Assembly (NCBI GenBank): GCA_002270565.1
Contig: NQMI01000084.1
Coordinates: forward strand, 145,496-209,495
DNA from: Stenocarpella maydis
Lineage: Eukaryota; Ascomycota; Sordariomycetes; Diaporthales; Diaporthaceae
DNA: 64,000 nt
Direction of reading: 5' to 3'
A program made the position numbers and the translations under genes. A model generated the notes under the pieces. It was not told the DNA's origin. It saw only the letters and a program-made list of their open reading frames with translations, and did not search any database. Shown in pieces: positions 51,268-61,706 of the stretch (positions within the stretch are counted from its first letter, which is position 1; each line of letters opens with the position of its first letter).

Positions 51268-52437
51268 TCACCAGTCCAGCTCCTCGAGCTCGTCATGCTC
51301 ATACCCCTTGAAGCCCTCCCCAAGAGCCTTGGCCAAGTCAGTGGCAGCTCGTCCCGCCGGTCCACCCTCCATTCGTGCCTGTGAGATTTTCTTCTCCATA
51401 ACATCCTTCAGGGGCCACAGCGCGCGCTGCCTTGACTCGGTGTCGGCGCAAATCTCACCATCCTGCGGCGGACCAAACAGCTGCAGATAGCCAAAGGGGT
51501 TCGGCCCCTCAGGCAGCCTGTAAACCTGGTCCCAGTACTGAGAATCGGTCCACGGCTCGAATGGTGGCGCTTTCTGCAGGCCGAGCTGGATGAACTTGGC
51601 CAGGGCCGCCACCTGATGGGCGTACGCGGACCCGCCCTTGTCCGCGCCGAAGGTCGTCTTTGGAGCTGAGCTCCAGCCCTTGCCCGCGGCGGCGGCCGTG
51701 GACGTCGCTGAGGCGTTCCTCCAGCCCATCATTGCCATAAACGCGTCCAGTGTCTTTGTCCACCCGCCGGCCACATCCAACAGCTGATCCACCGCGACAT
51801 CGAGCAGCCAGTCCATGAATTTGAGAGCGTCATCTCTGACCTCGGCCGAGAGGTGTAGCATCCCTAGGCGGACCCATTTCACGACCTTGTCGGCATGGGG
51901 CTGGACTTCGTAGTACGGAAGTGCCTGGCATAGCTTCAGAAGGCTGCTGCGGATGGCAGACGAGGTGTCGGTGATCAGTGGCAACAGCTTGTCGAGAAGA
52001 ACATATGCGCCGACGGGGTTGTTCGGCGGTGTCGACGTGAGCTGGCTGACGAGGTGGGAAAGAGCCTCACGCCGCTGCTTGTCAGTCCGGGAGGTGGCTA
52101 GGGATAGATTGTGCTTGAATAAAGCAACATCATCAGGGGCTGTCTCCGAGAGGGACTGTTGGTTGACGACGATAGCTATGGTCAGTGTCAGCATGGGCTT
52201 CCCCGGCTACTTTTGAGAGAGACGGAGAACTGTCGTTGCTTGCTTGAAATAGCAGCTGCGTACATTTTGATTGGAAACTCGTATCTGTGAAATTTGAAGG
52301 CTTTGGCTTCGTCTTGCCGACCTTCAACTTGGGTTTCTGCTCTCATGTTAGGGTTGGTGGATCATGTATCTTGAGGGCTCGAGACCTGCCTGAAAGTCCT
52401 TCTTCTTTTCCTGCTTTTTCCTGGCACTTGATCCCAT
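51268..52437 (-). CDS. IPI1: Pre-rRNA-processing protein Ipi1 (Rix1 complex)
   Basis: 342-aa Ipi1 (human TEX10-related), a Rix1-complex subunit for ITS2 processing and late pre-60S maturation in the nucleus. Three exons: 52437-52390 (16 codons), 52336-52264, 52175-51268; sum 1029 nt. The spliced N-terminus reads MGSSARKKQEKKKDFQ, KPKLKVGKTKPKPSNFTDT, then SIVVNQQSL, the hallmark of the family. The rest is helical-repeat (HEAT-like) sequence with ALSHLVSQL, DKLLPLITDTSSAIRSSLLK and LGMLHLSAEVRDDALKFMDW. Intron 1 (52337-52389, 53 bp) appears to use a GC donor (CAG|GCAGGT) because the nearby GT would break the frame; intron 2 (52176-52263, 88 bp) is GT-AG. Divergent from the roadblock gene. Confidence 0.93.
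52337..52389 (-). other. GC-AG intron in IPI1
   Basis: The donor reads CAG|GCAGGT and the acceptor GAGCAG|AAACCC. Only this pair joins KKKDFQ to KPKLKVGKTK in frame. The competing GT four bases further would shift frame. CCTAAC, 13 bases before the acceptor, fits a branch point. Confidence 0.8.
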
Positions 52438-52852
52438 CCTGACTTCATTGGGAAATGGTCAGCCCTCCAGGATCCCGCAATGGCCACGCCAGGGAGGTTG
52501 TGAGCGGAATATTCGGGAATAGAAGACACTTACTCACCTTCTTGTTAACGAGAAATCTTTAGTGAAGTTGCGAGCTCGACCAAATTGAGCAAAGGCGGTG
52601 AAGGCTAAGGACTGGCAGAAAATGCACTTGGGGAACCTGGCCAGGGCTTTCCCGAGGCCGTAACTCAGCCAGCCGTCTTGAGTAAACAAAAACAAAGGCC
52701 GCAGGCAATCTGATGCCAACTTGCACAAGACTTGTTCTTGAGACATTTCACAGAGCTTGAATCGGAATCCACCAGTCCCTAGAATGGCGGATGTGAATAC
52801 AGTACGCAGAAAACCCGAACCGCCCTTTTCATTAACACAAACAACCGTTCAC
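52438..52852. promoter_or_regulatory. Divergent intergenic region, IPI1 / roadblock gene
   Basis: 415 bp between outward-facing starts, or 346 bp if the roadblock protein begins at the in-frame ATG at 52784. No coding signal of its own was seen. Shared promoter inferred from layout. Confidence 0.5.
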
Positions 52853-53402
52853 ATGAGTGCTAACCCCTGCCCGCCCGATGTGCAGAGCAACAGCGCCGAA
52901 GCGCTTGAAGAGACCCTCAGCCGGCTGTCGAAAAAGCCCGGCGTGAAAGCGACCATCGCCCTCGACCGAGCCTCTGGCACGATCCTCAAGACAGCAGGGC
53001 AAATAGCATCGCTGCGGACATCCTCCTCCCAGCAGCAGCAACAGGATCCGCAGTCGTCTACAGCCGCCGGCGCCGGCACGCTCTCCGCCTCCACCTCCGA
53101 TGTGCCCGCGTCGTCTGGGAGTGCCGTAGCTGCAGGAGCTAGCAGCGAGACACAAGGAGCCGAGGAACTGGCGTCCATGGTATGGGCGTTTGTGAACACA
53201 GCCGGTGGGCTGGTGCATGGCCTGGATACGGAGGTAATATTACATACAATCCCAGAGGGCAGGCATTCTATGCGCACGGTGCTGACACCGTGGTCAGGAT
53301 GAGCTGAAGCTGCTCCGAGTGCGCACCAAGAGGCAGGAACTCGTAATTGTTCCCGACGCGAAATATCTGCTGATCGTAATTCACGAGTCCCCGGCGGCCT
53401 GA
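52853..53402 (+). CDS. Dynein light chain, roadblock/LC7 family
   Basis: 161-aa protein in two exons, 52853-53233 and 53298-53402, with a 64-bp GT-AG intron (486 nt). The fold starts with EALEETLSRLSKKPGVKATI and DRASGTILKTAGQ, and ends with ELASMVWAFVNTAGG, the intron-spanning LDTEDELKLLRVRTKRQEL and PDAKYLLIVIHES, matching DYNLRB/LC7 proteins, which dimerise on cytoplasmic dynein intermediate chain. A low-complexity Ser/Gln/Ala insertion of about 55 residues (SSSQQQQQDPQSS onward) sits between strand 2 and the second helix; canonical members are about 100 aa. An upstream in-frame ATG (52784) would give 184 aa; 52853 is preferred as it lies closest to the domain. Confidence 0.9.
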
Positions 53403-54941
53403 CCGGACGACCCAGACAGATTATGGTCGCCGATGCGGCCGACGCTCATTCAGGCTGAATCATCTACTTCTATCAAGACCACGTTTGAGAATCGACAGGA
53501 CAACAGCGGAGAACGAGCATGCACGTTCCAGTGACCGACGTTGCCTGCATTGCATGCAATGCATAGACAAGATTTCGGCACGGATTCTGCATGTCAACCT
53601 CTGATGCGACTGTAGATCTGATAAAATCTCGGATACGCCTGGACGTGCGCTGCCGCTGCAGCTCATCACCAGCCCTGGCAGCCGACATTGCGCTGAACCG
53701 CGTATAGCACGGAGAGCACATGAGCAAATGAGGATGAAGGATGCAGAGGAAGACCAAGAGCTGTTTCAGATCAATGGAATGACGGCAAATGTTTGATGTG
53801 AAACAAGCAACTCGCAAACCACTCGGGTCACACAAGCTGACATGTGAGCACGGCAGGTGCCATGTTTCTCTTCAAGGACGGACAGCCACCATGTGGTGCG
53901 GTGGATGCATGTGGCTTTTCGAGGCGGTTTGGGGGGCTGTCTCCCGGGAGGCCTGGATGGGCAATAAAGCTTGACCCTGGGTGATTGACGCTCGGATCGG
54001 GCTTGGCATTTGCGTGGGCTGGTGGAGCAACTCGTGAACGCCACGCCTAACGCAGCACAACTGAGCAGCTGGAGGCTGGAGCTGCTGGTGACCGCCAGCC
54101 CAAAACCTTGGAAAACTTGGAAGACTGGTGTCAACTATTCCCTCTGCAGGCAGTAGTGCCCGACTGGCGGTGGACTTTACTAGCATCCGAATGGCTGGGG
54201 CCCAGCGCCGCCGCATCATCAGAGACGCTTAGGTCGTCGGCCAGCGCACTCCGTAGTAGTTAGTCAGACAGGAACATGGAAGTTGATGTTGAAGTCAGAG
54301 GGTCGCACTGAGCTGCAGCCGAAAAAGCACGCCTAATCTTGCCTCGCATGCTTGGGCCCTGTGGGAGCTGCAAGGCGAACTCATGGCAGCCCAGGCGTCG
54401 GCTAGAGCAGCCAGGGAACGTGTGCCTGGCAATCCGGTTGGTGAGAAAGCGGCATTGTGTATCAGTTAGACGATATCCTGGCCACATGCCAAACCCCCGC
54501 GAGCATTCAAGGCTCAGGACTGCATTTTCATAATTCTACCAGGAGCAGCATAATTATGATTCCTAATTTCTTTTGAGTTGGTAAAAGGGTGAGCTTGCTG
54601 ACGGTCGTTTATTCGATTCTTCTAGTCGTTGCGCTGCCACTTGCATCTGTTTCTCCCCGTGCCTGTCAAAGTCGCCGTCTCTTGTTTCTCTTGACCGACC
54701 TGGACCCAGCATTTATCTGCACTGACGCCCCTGCTCGCTGGTATCCTCGTCGTTATCTGTGCTAGCAGGCCATTGAAACTGCTCAGAGCCACCAGCAACC
54801 ATTTATCGGCAGTGCAACCTGGACCAGCGGTTCTCGCCACATTCTTGTCATTGTCATGCCCGCATACAAGCAGCAAGCCGTCGACTCATGAGTTAGGCCA
54901 TCTGCAGCTGGAGTCTCTCGGTGCCGCCCGACGTGAGGAAG
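53403..54941. other. Intergenic region, roadblock gene to the unknown 1244-aa gene
   Basis: 1.54 kb without a supportable gene. The last ~350 bp before 54942 are C/T-rich and probably the leader of the next gene. Frames near 53.5-54.2 kb overlap on both strands without recognisable domains. Confidence 0.5.
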
Positions 54942-57900
54942 ATGCCCTCGTTGTCATTCTTCAAGAAGCGAAAGTCTCGTGATCGCCAGGCTAGCAACTC
55001 GACGACCACTGCCCGGGACGATAGCAGAACAGGTGCGGCTCAGGAGAGCCCAGGACACAATGCCGGTGGACCGGACCCAGCACACGTAACGGGGGGACCC
55101 AGCGTCGCCGGGACGGGAGCAGGCGGCCTCAGCAGCGGCACCGGCCCACCGATCGCTTTGGCCGACGATGCAACAAACGCGGCCAAGGAGGACGAGAAGA
55201 CCAGAGCGAGGCTCGCACGGAGGGGCTCAACGCGGGAGCTAATCCGTGTGTTCCTGGGCCAGGCGTCTCGTGGGAAGCGCAGGGACGTCGACCCGGGTAG
55301 GTCGAGCCCCAGCTGGACGTCCCGGAGCGCTGCGTCGACGCCTCTGCCAGAATACCACCCCCCGAGGAGCGAGCATGAGCATGATGGCCCCGAGCCTGAC
55401 CGCGGGCTCGAGCATGGACAGGACCCCGGGTCCGAGCCTGAGCCTGCTAGCGCGACAGCACCAGCGCAGCCAGCCCAACCGTCCCGGACGTTGCGCGACA
55501 ATCCCAGCAGGCGACCACGGCCTGTCAGTGCCGTTGCTGTCCCTTCGAACACTGGCAGCAGCAGCCTGCCGAGCCGGTGGAAGTCGCAGAGGCTCAAGGG
55601 TCTGCAGCTCGCGCTCCGGCCGCGTGGGAAGAGAGACAAGGACAACAAGAAGACGGAGGCGCCGCAGGTGACTGTCACACCAGCCACAGCGGTAAGTCAA
55701 GCTGACCCAGACCCTTCATTTCTGCGCCGTTGTCTTCCTACCCTACCTAGGTACCCTACCTGGGTACCCTACCTGGGTACCCTACCTAGGTACCCTACCT
55801 AAGTAGGAGGCACCCTACACTGCACTCACTGCACAGGTACCCTTACCTACTTGCTCTCTCATGCCACCGTCCCACCTCCTCAAGGGCGGACCGACCCAGA
55901 CCTGCAGTCGGTCGCCTGTCTGAACCCCACATTCCAAGGTTCTACCCCAGATTATCAGCCCATGCCGACGGGGGCTTCCACAGCCACTGCCCTTCTATTT
56001 ACACCACAATGCACAAGGCTCCATTCCCTTCCCTCCCGCTGCTGCCGATCTCCATGGCTTCTCCGGGAGGAGGAGTCGTTGATCCCCCGTCATTTTTCCA
56101 CCTGCGCAGTAACATACAACCGTACATGAATCTGACCACCCCGTCGCGTGACCATCCATCCATCTGCCTTGCCTGCCTCTGTCCTGCGTGATAGCTTTTC
56201 CCTCCCTCCTGTTCCTGCATCTGCATCTCCGGATCGTACGATGCATCCCGCCTCGGCTCTTGTCTGAACCCGATTGTTCAGCCTGGGCCCTCGCACCTTC
56301 TTTCTTCTCTCTCGTGCCCTGCATGTGTTCCCCAAGGTCAATTGCCCCCGGCTGAATTCGTTTCAATCTAACCTTGCATCGTGGCTGACATATTTCTCCA
56401 TCTTCTCCAACTCGGCAGACCACGGCCTCTCCTTCACCACATTCGGCTTCGGCATCCCTCTCCTTCTCCCCTACGTCCCCCCGCTCCCCAGTCAACTCGG
56501 ACAAGCCATTGCCATCTCCTCCGCCCGAGCATCACAGCGGACCAGCATCCACGACTGTCAGCCCGCCCCTCAAGCTCAACCGCATCATGGCCACCCTGTC
56601 TGACCAGGACCTCGAGAAGCTGTTCTCGGGTGCCCCGCAGTTCTTCGCGCGGGCTGAGGGGCACTACACTGGCGCGCCGCACCCTTCGGTCGCTTTCCCA
56701 TGGGACGAGTCCCTGGTCATCAGAGACCTGACCGACCACTCCCAGATCGACGATGCCGCCTGGGGGTGTGTTACTGCATGGCCCCACATCACCCGCGATG
56801 TTGACAGCGGCCCATCCGCCTCGACATCCGCAAAGATGGCCGCCAAACGCCGTGCCCATTTCTTCCCAAGGTGCAGGGAGAGGCCCAACATGCTCAGCAT
56901 GCAGGGCCTCGAGAAGGGCACCATGGGTTACCAGGCCGCACTGGAGCTCGGTGTCTCGGATGCCCTTAAGGAGGAGCAATGGGGGTTCGGGAGCCTGGGC
57001 GCAAAGGACAAGGTTGTTACCGAGGCCAGGCAGGCTGCCCTGACCTCCAAGAATGGGCTGAGGAGATTGGACGAGACCACTGTCCTTGACCATCTGATGA
57101 AGAACGCAGAGCGGTATCAGCAGCACCACCGGAAGGACAAGGCTACCTGTCATGAGCTGTTCCAGGAGCTCTTCACCAACATCTTGCATCTGCCGAACCG
57201 ATCACTTACGAACCCCTACAGCCTACCTGTGCAGATCATGGCCCTGCTCAAGGTTCTCGCGGCGCCGAATGTGTGGGTCGATTTCTCACACGTCGAGTGG
57301 AGGATACGACTGGGACAGATTCTGTGGGGCACTCCTGCCGAGGACGACGAGGATAGCATCAGTGACGGCGCGTCTATTACGGACGCAGAGGACGCAAAGG
57401 GCTTGCATGAGGAGAGGTACTGGCTCTTGCTGCAGGTCCTGCTTGCTTGCGAACTGCTCGTGCGCCTGGACGCCATCACAGAAGGTGACGAGCTTCCGGA
57501 GGAAGTCAGGCGCTCGGATGTCTACCGCTTCGAAAGGGACGCCAATACTTCTGTTAAGTGGTCTCTACATCTGGCCCGTGCATGGCTGGAGAATATTGAG
57601 ATCACCAAGACCAGGTCATCGGGCGAACACGAGACGCCCAAGGGCTGGCTCGCCAACCTGACGCAGAAGATGACACTCACCAGTGACCGCCCGCATTCCA
57701 AGCATCACGACGCTCACAAGCATCCAAAAGAGCAATTCATATACGTCATGAAGGGGAAGTACTGGGAGAGGCAGGTTCGCGGGTTGACCCATTTCGCCAG
57801 GAGGCTGAAATGGCCGGAACTTGAGACCAAGGCATCGCGGATTTCTGACAACTGTCGCGCAGTGACGGAAGGTACGCCACTCAACACACCATCGGAAACT

Positions 57901-59570
57901 CCGTTGTCGACGAGAACAAACAAATCAACGTCGTCGTATTTCACGGCCGCAAACAATCATGGATCCATCGAAAGGAAACCCTCACGCCGGCAAAAGATTG
58001 GCGCAGAGCTGCACCCTGCTGGTTGGCTTTCAAAGAGCTACGTCTCGGGTTTGATGCTCCCAGGAGAGGGACTGTACCATTTTATCATGTCGACTTTGAT
58101 CGAAAATGATGTGACTGCTATGGCGAAGCTCGGGCCGATGGCGAATCTCTGTGGGGGTTTCCTGTACCAGGGCAAAAGTTTCTGGAGTACGGCGTGCGTG
58201 GTTGGACGGGTCTTGGCTGCCGGAAAGGGTGCTGTGGAATGCATGGGATGGATATCGAGTGATGTCACTCCTATAGGCCTCGGCGATGGCTGGGTCGACA
58301 TCGATGTTGAAGAGATTCCTGGTAAGTTCTCCGTGATTTCAGGGCCATCTCATCTCCTATGGTGGCTTGCCTCGGCGTCAGTCCCCATGGACTATTGTTC
58401 AATGCTGACTGGGATTCTATAGAGGACGTGAAACGCACCGGCAAGCAGGCCCGGCTTTGGGGCAAGCTCGCGATTGAGCGAGAGTCTTCGGTCCTTGGAG
58501 GAGGCTCTGAGCAAGATTCTGTCTTACCTGCTGACTTCATCATCCCCTATGAAAATAATTACAAGTCGCCACCACCCACGATCAGCGTCGAATTGAGGTC
58601 GCTCATCTTGTCTGAGCCGCATGGTTCGGTCCAGACAACACCGACACTGGAAATTGCAACTCCATTTTCCGATTTCACGACTTCGCACGAGATGAGGACC
58701 TATACACCCACAATCAACTTCAACGTGACCAATTGGGACGAAGATGATGACGAGATGGTCACAATTCCTGTGGCCAAGGACGTGTATTTCGTGACGGCCC
58801 ATCCATGTGTCCCGTCACAGTATGTTAGGATCTTGAAATCGCCATCCAGTCCTACTATCCAGCAGATCGACCTGTCAGGACCTTTTGCACCTGGAAATGG
58901 CAAGCAATCTGCTCATGCCAAGATTAAATGTGAGTCGATGCGACTCACCGCAGTGCAGGAAACCAGGGAAGAAGCACTAGCTGACAGTTCTTTAGGCCAC
59001 CCACTCCATAAATACTATACCTATACCGCCATTCACCTGTCTGAGCTCCTCCAAAAGCGCAACTGGACACTGGGGCAGCTATTGAACGATGCCTCGTCTA
59101 ACTTTGCCCCGACCATCGCACCAGCATCCAGCGCCGACAAGCCGCCTCGTGTCCTCGTCATCGACGCCATGACTAACTTTCTGCCGCAGCCAGAGGCACA
59201 CGAGATCCCGCTGTCACCCGCTATCAGCAGGGCCAGCACAAACCAGAGCTCATCCAGTCGGCACTCGTCGCTGAGTAGTGCAAGCGGGCGAGGCGGGCCG
59301 GACATGGACAACACGGGGACGTCGCCGGACCGGACCGGCAAGAACAAGGAGCGGGACCGGGAGAACAGCGCCAAGGGCACGACGGAGCAGAACATGCACT
59401 CCGAGACAAGGAGGCGGCAATTCGGCAGCGACATGGAGATTTTGGTCAGGGCGCTTTGCGCGGAGAGGGGATGGAACGCGCTCATCTCGCGCCGCAGGCG
59501 TGGGTGCCTCGCGTGTGCCATCCGCGAGGCTGGGGCACTTGGGTGGAAGGTTGTCATACGGGTCGACTGA
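54942..59570 (+). CDS. Large fungal protein of unknown function, 1244 aa
   Basis: No function assigned. Four exons: 54942-55691, 56419-58321, 58423-58929, 58996-59570; introns are 727, 101 and 66 bp; sum 3735 nt. The start ATG gives a basic N-terminus (MPSLSFFKKRKSRDRQAS). Residues 1 to about 290 are low-complexity, rich in Pro/Ser/Gly/Arg. From about 295 a globular part begins (LSDQDLEKLFSGAPQFFARA) with aromatic and helical segments, a likely helical core (VWVDFSHVEWRIRLGQILWG, WLLLQVLLACELLVRLD), then GWLSKSYVSGLMLPGEGLYH and MGWISSDVTPIGLGDGWVD. A Ser/basic linker precedes a compact C-terminal block (ILVRALCAERGWNALISRR, GCLACAIREAGALGWKVVIR) that looks highly constrained. No signal peptide; no certain membrane segment; no enzyme motif recognised. 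I have the impression of a conserved filamentous-fungal orphan family, but this is from memory. Convergent with the CREG-like gene. Confidence 0.85.
55692..56418 (+). other. 727-bp intron carrying a 13-bp tandem repeat
   Basis: The donor GTAAGT follows codon 250; the acceptor CGGCAG lies after a branch-like GGCTGACA. The phase-0 join continues the Ser/Pro-rich frame with TTASPSPHSA. It is about ten times the usual intron length here and contains the repeat at 55739-55803. Confidence 0.75.
55739..55803. repeat. TACCCTACCTAGG 13-bp tandem repeat, five copies
   Basis: Five head-to-tail copies of a 13-mer with two positions varying (AGG/GGG/AAG endings) inside intron 1 of the 1244-aa gene. The unit junctions regenerate CCTAGGTA-type palindromes also found singly elsewhere in the window. 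Confidence 0.9.
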
Positions 59571-60125
59571 GAGGCCCGGCGAGGTCCAGATAGAAGGCTG
59601 TTTGTTTGTTCGATGCCAACCTCAGCCATTGTACAAGAGTGTTTACGATACCCTGAGCGCGCAAGCTTGACATAAAAATAGCATTGTACATCTAGAAGAT
59701 CACGGTTTGTTCGGTGGAGCCGTGGGTCAAGGAACAAAAGGACTGGGGAATTAGGTAGCTTAAGATGGAAACCATTGGGATCGAGTATTCCCGCACATAA
59801 TATAAGTTTTATTCGTCAACTGTCCTTGGCTCTATTGCCTCCGACTAATTTGTCCGGAAACATATGGCCTATGCTGCAGTTTATATAGATGGTGGCACCG
59901 AATGCCACGATGCATGTACGTCTCAGCCACAACGTTCTTGCGTAACGTACATGCAACCACACAATGCCAAAGACTGAACGCCGCCAAGCCAATGCCACGA
60001 TCCCAAACTTTCAATAAACGAGTGATGATATCGTTGTTGCCAAAATCAAGGGAACCAGAAACACCCGGAACGTCAGCCCGGGTGCCGTCTATCCAACGCA
60101 TAGCTGCCAATCGCCCGCGGCCGCA
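59571..60125. other. Convergent 3' intergenic region
   Basis: 555 bp between two facing stop codons, relatively A/T-rich with AATAAA-like words. It should hold both 3' UTRs; nothing else was seen. Confidence 0.55.
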
Positions 60126-61016
60126 TCAAAGCTCCTCCACGCTCCACTCCTTCCACCCCTCCTCCTCGCCGGGGAGCCGGACAGCCTCCCACTCCTCCCT
60201 CGAGACGCCCCGCCACTCGGAGGCGGGGATCCACCCGATGTACGCCCTGTCGCCGAACCCGCCGACCCAGTACACCTCGTCGACGACCAGCCGCACCCAG
60301 CCGGCCTCGTGGATCCGGTTGCCCGGGAGCCAGTACCGCGCATCCGGGTGGGACTTTAGGAAGCACCCCTGCAGCTGTGCGGCGTGGGCCTCGGAGGAGG
60401 GCGTGATGTCCTCGAGGTGGCCCAGCAGGCTGAAGCGGGGGAGGTTGGCGGCGCTGTAGGGGACGGGGTCGTAGTCTGGGGGCAACGCGCTCTCGTCTGC
60501 GCCTTGCTGTCCGCTGCCGGACCACCACGTGGAGATCCAGGACAGCGGGTTGTGGTGTGAGTGAGATGAGGACCTGATGCGCTTGGCGGGGGGGTAGGGC
60601 GGCACCCAGTTGACGCTGATGGACATGTTGCTCCCCGCGGCGACGTTCTTGAAGCTCGTGGCGATCTTGATGGCCAGTATCGTCGGGTTGCCCTCGTCCT
60701 CTGCGCCGCAGTCGGCTATGTAGTCCATCAGCCCGATCGGGGTCCCGCCCAGGTGCGGGGGCCGGTTCTCGAGGGTATCGGCATCTTGGCCTGGGTCCTG
60801 TGCGTCGTCGTGGGAGAGGGACGACGTTGAAGGGAAGACGGTGGATAGCGTCGCAAGTGGGCTGAGGGCCAGGATGCGGCGGCCCAGCACCGCGGACTCG
60901 TACGAGGTTGGTATACGCTGGATGGGGTGCTGGTCGGACTCCGGGAGTGGTTCGATGGGTGAGGCGGTTGCGGCGTTGAGGGCCGCGATGGCGGAGAGGG
61001 ATACTGTGAGCTTCAT
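60126..61016 (-). CDS. Secreted CREG-like protein (pyridoxamine-phosphate-oxidase-type split barrel)
   Basis: 296-aa intronless protein with a predicted signal peptide (MKLTVSLSAIAALNAATASP, cut near residue 19). The mature part matches the FMN-binding split-barrel family in its CREG-like branch: YESAVLGRRILALSPLATLS, then GTPIGLMDYIADCG, ILAIKIATSFKNVAAGSNMS, LPRFSLLGHLEDI and the C-terminal ARYWLPGNRIHEAGWVRLVV with VYWVGGFGDRAYIGWIP. Members of this branch are secreted or lysosomal/vacuolar glycoproteins and often lack flavin-dependent activity. NMS is a potential N-glycosylation site. A Ser/His-rich insert (about 150-180) is unlike the core fold. Catalytic function is not assured. Divergent from MSC7. 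Confidence 0.87.
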   Translation of the reverse strand: MKLTVSLSAIAALNAATASPIEPLPESDQHPIQRIPTSYESAVLGRRILALSPLATLSTVFPSTSSLSHDDAQDPGQDADTLENRPPHLGGTPIGLMDYIADCGAEDEGNPTILAIKIATSFKNVAAGSNMSISVNWVPPYPPAKRIRSSSHSHHNPLSWISTWWSGSGQQGADESALPPDYDPVPYSAANLPRFSLLGHLEDITPSSEAHAAQLQGCFLKSHPDARYWLPGNRIHEAGWVRLVVDEVYWVGGFGDRAYIGWIPASEWRGVSREEWEAVRLPGEEEGWKEWSVEEL

Positions 61017-61706
61017 GGCGGGCAGGATGTCTGTGGGGGTGAGGCAAAAATAACCATCTGCAAGGATAGATGTTGTCTAGGGAAGAAGGAGTCTGATGAG
61101 CACAGAACGGGTTGGGGCGCGGAAGTGGATGGTGAGGAGGGATCGACGACCGTTGGACCGAGGAACCGGGGAAGTTTGGGGGTAGACGTTTATCTGATCG
61201 ATCTAATCTCTTGTCAGTGGCTGGCTTACACTACAAGCGAGCCAGCACCCGCAGGGATCTTAGAGCCCCCCCTGTATGATGTGGTCAGACGGCGCTGCTT
61301 GGGTGGGAAGTATAGGGACAATTATACCGGCGCTGGCGTGTTTTCGTGAAGATGGACAGCCAGGCAAATCAACCAGGCCTTTCTGGCTCTTTGGATTGCT
61401 TTCCTCTTCACATGTATTCCTCCGTGAAGCATACCCCGGAATCAAGTTGGGTGGCACATTTCTTGTTAGCTGCATGTGTTCCCGCAGGCGGCTGCGGGAC
61501 GCTGCACGTCTGCCGATGCGCGGTCAAGACCCCTGGAATTCCAGTGTAAAGCCCCCAGAAAATCATCCGGCCAAGAGCTCCGGTGGCACCACACCCAGCA
61601 AATTAGTCCTGGCCTTACTTGTCCTGTCAACCACCACACCGCGCCCTGAATTGACCCTCACAACTCACGGTCCGGACTGAGCTGAGGTGCTATTGAGGGG
61701 CAGCTG
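61017..61706. promoter_or_regulatory. Divergent intergenic region, CREG-like gene / MSC7
   Basis: 690 bp between outward-facing starts. No coding signal of its own. Shared promoter function is inferred from layout. Confidence 0.5.
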
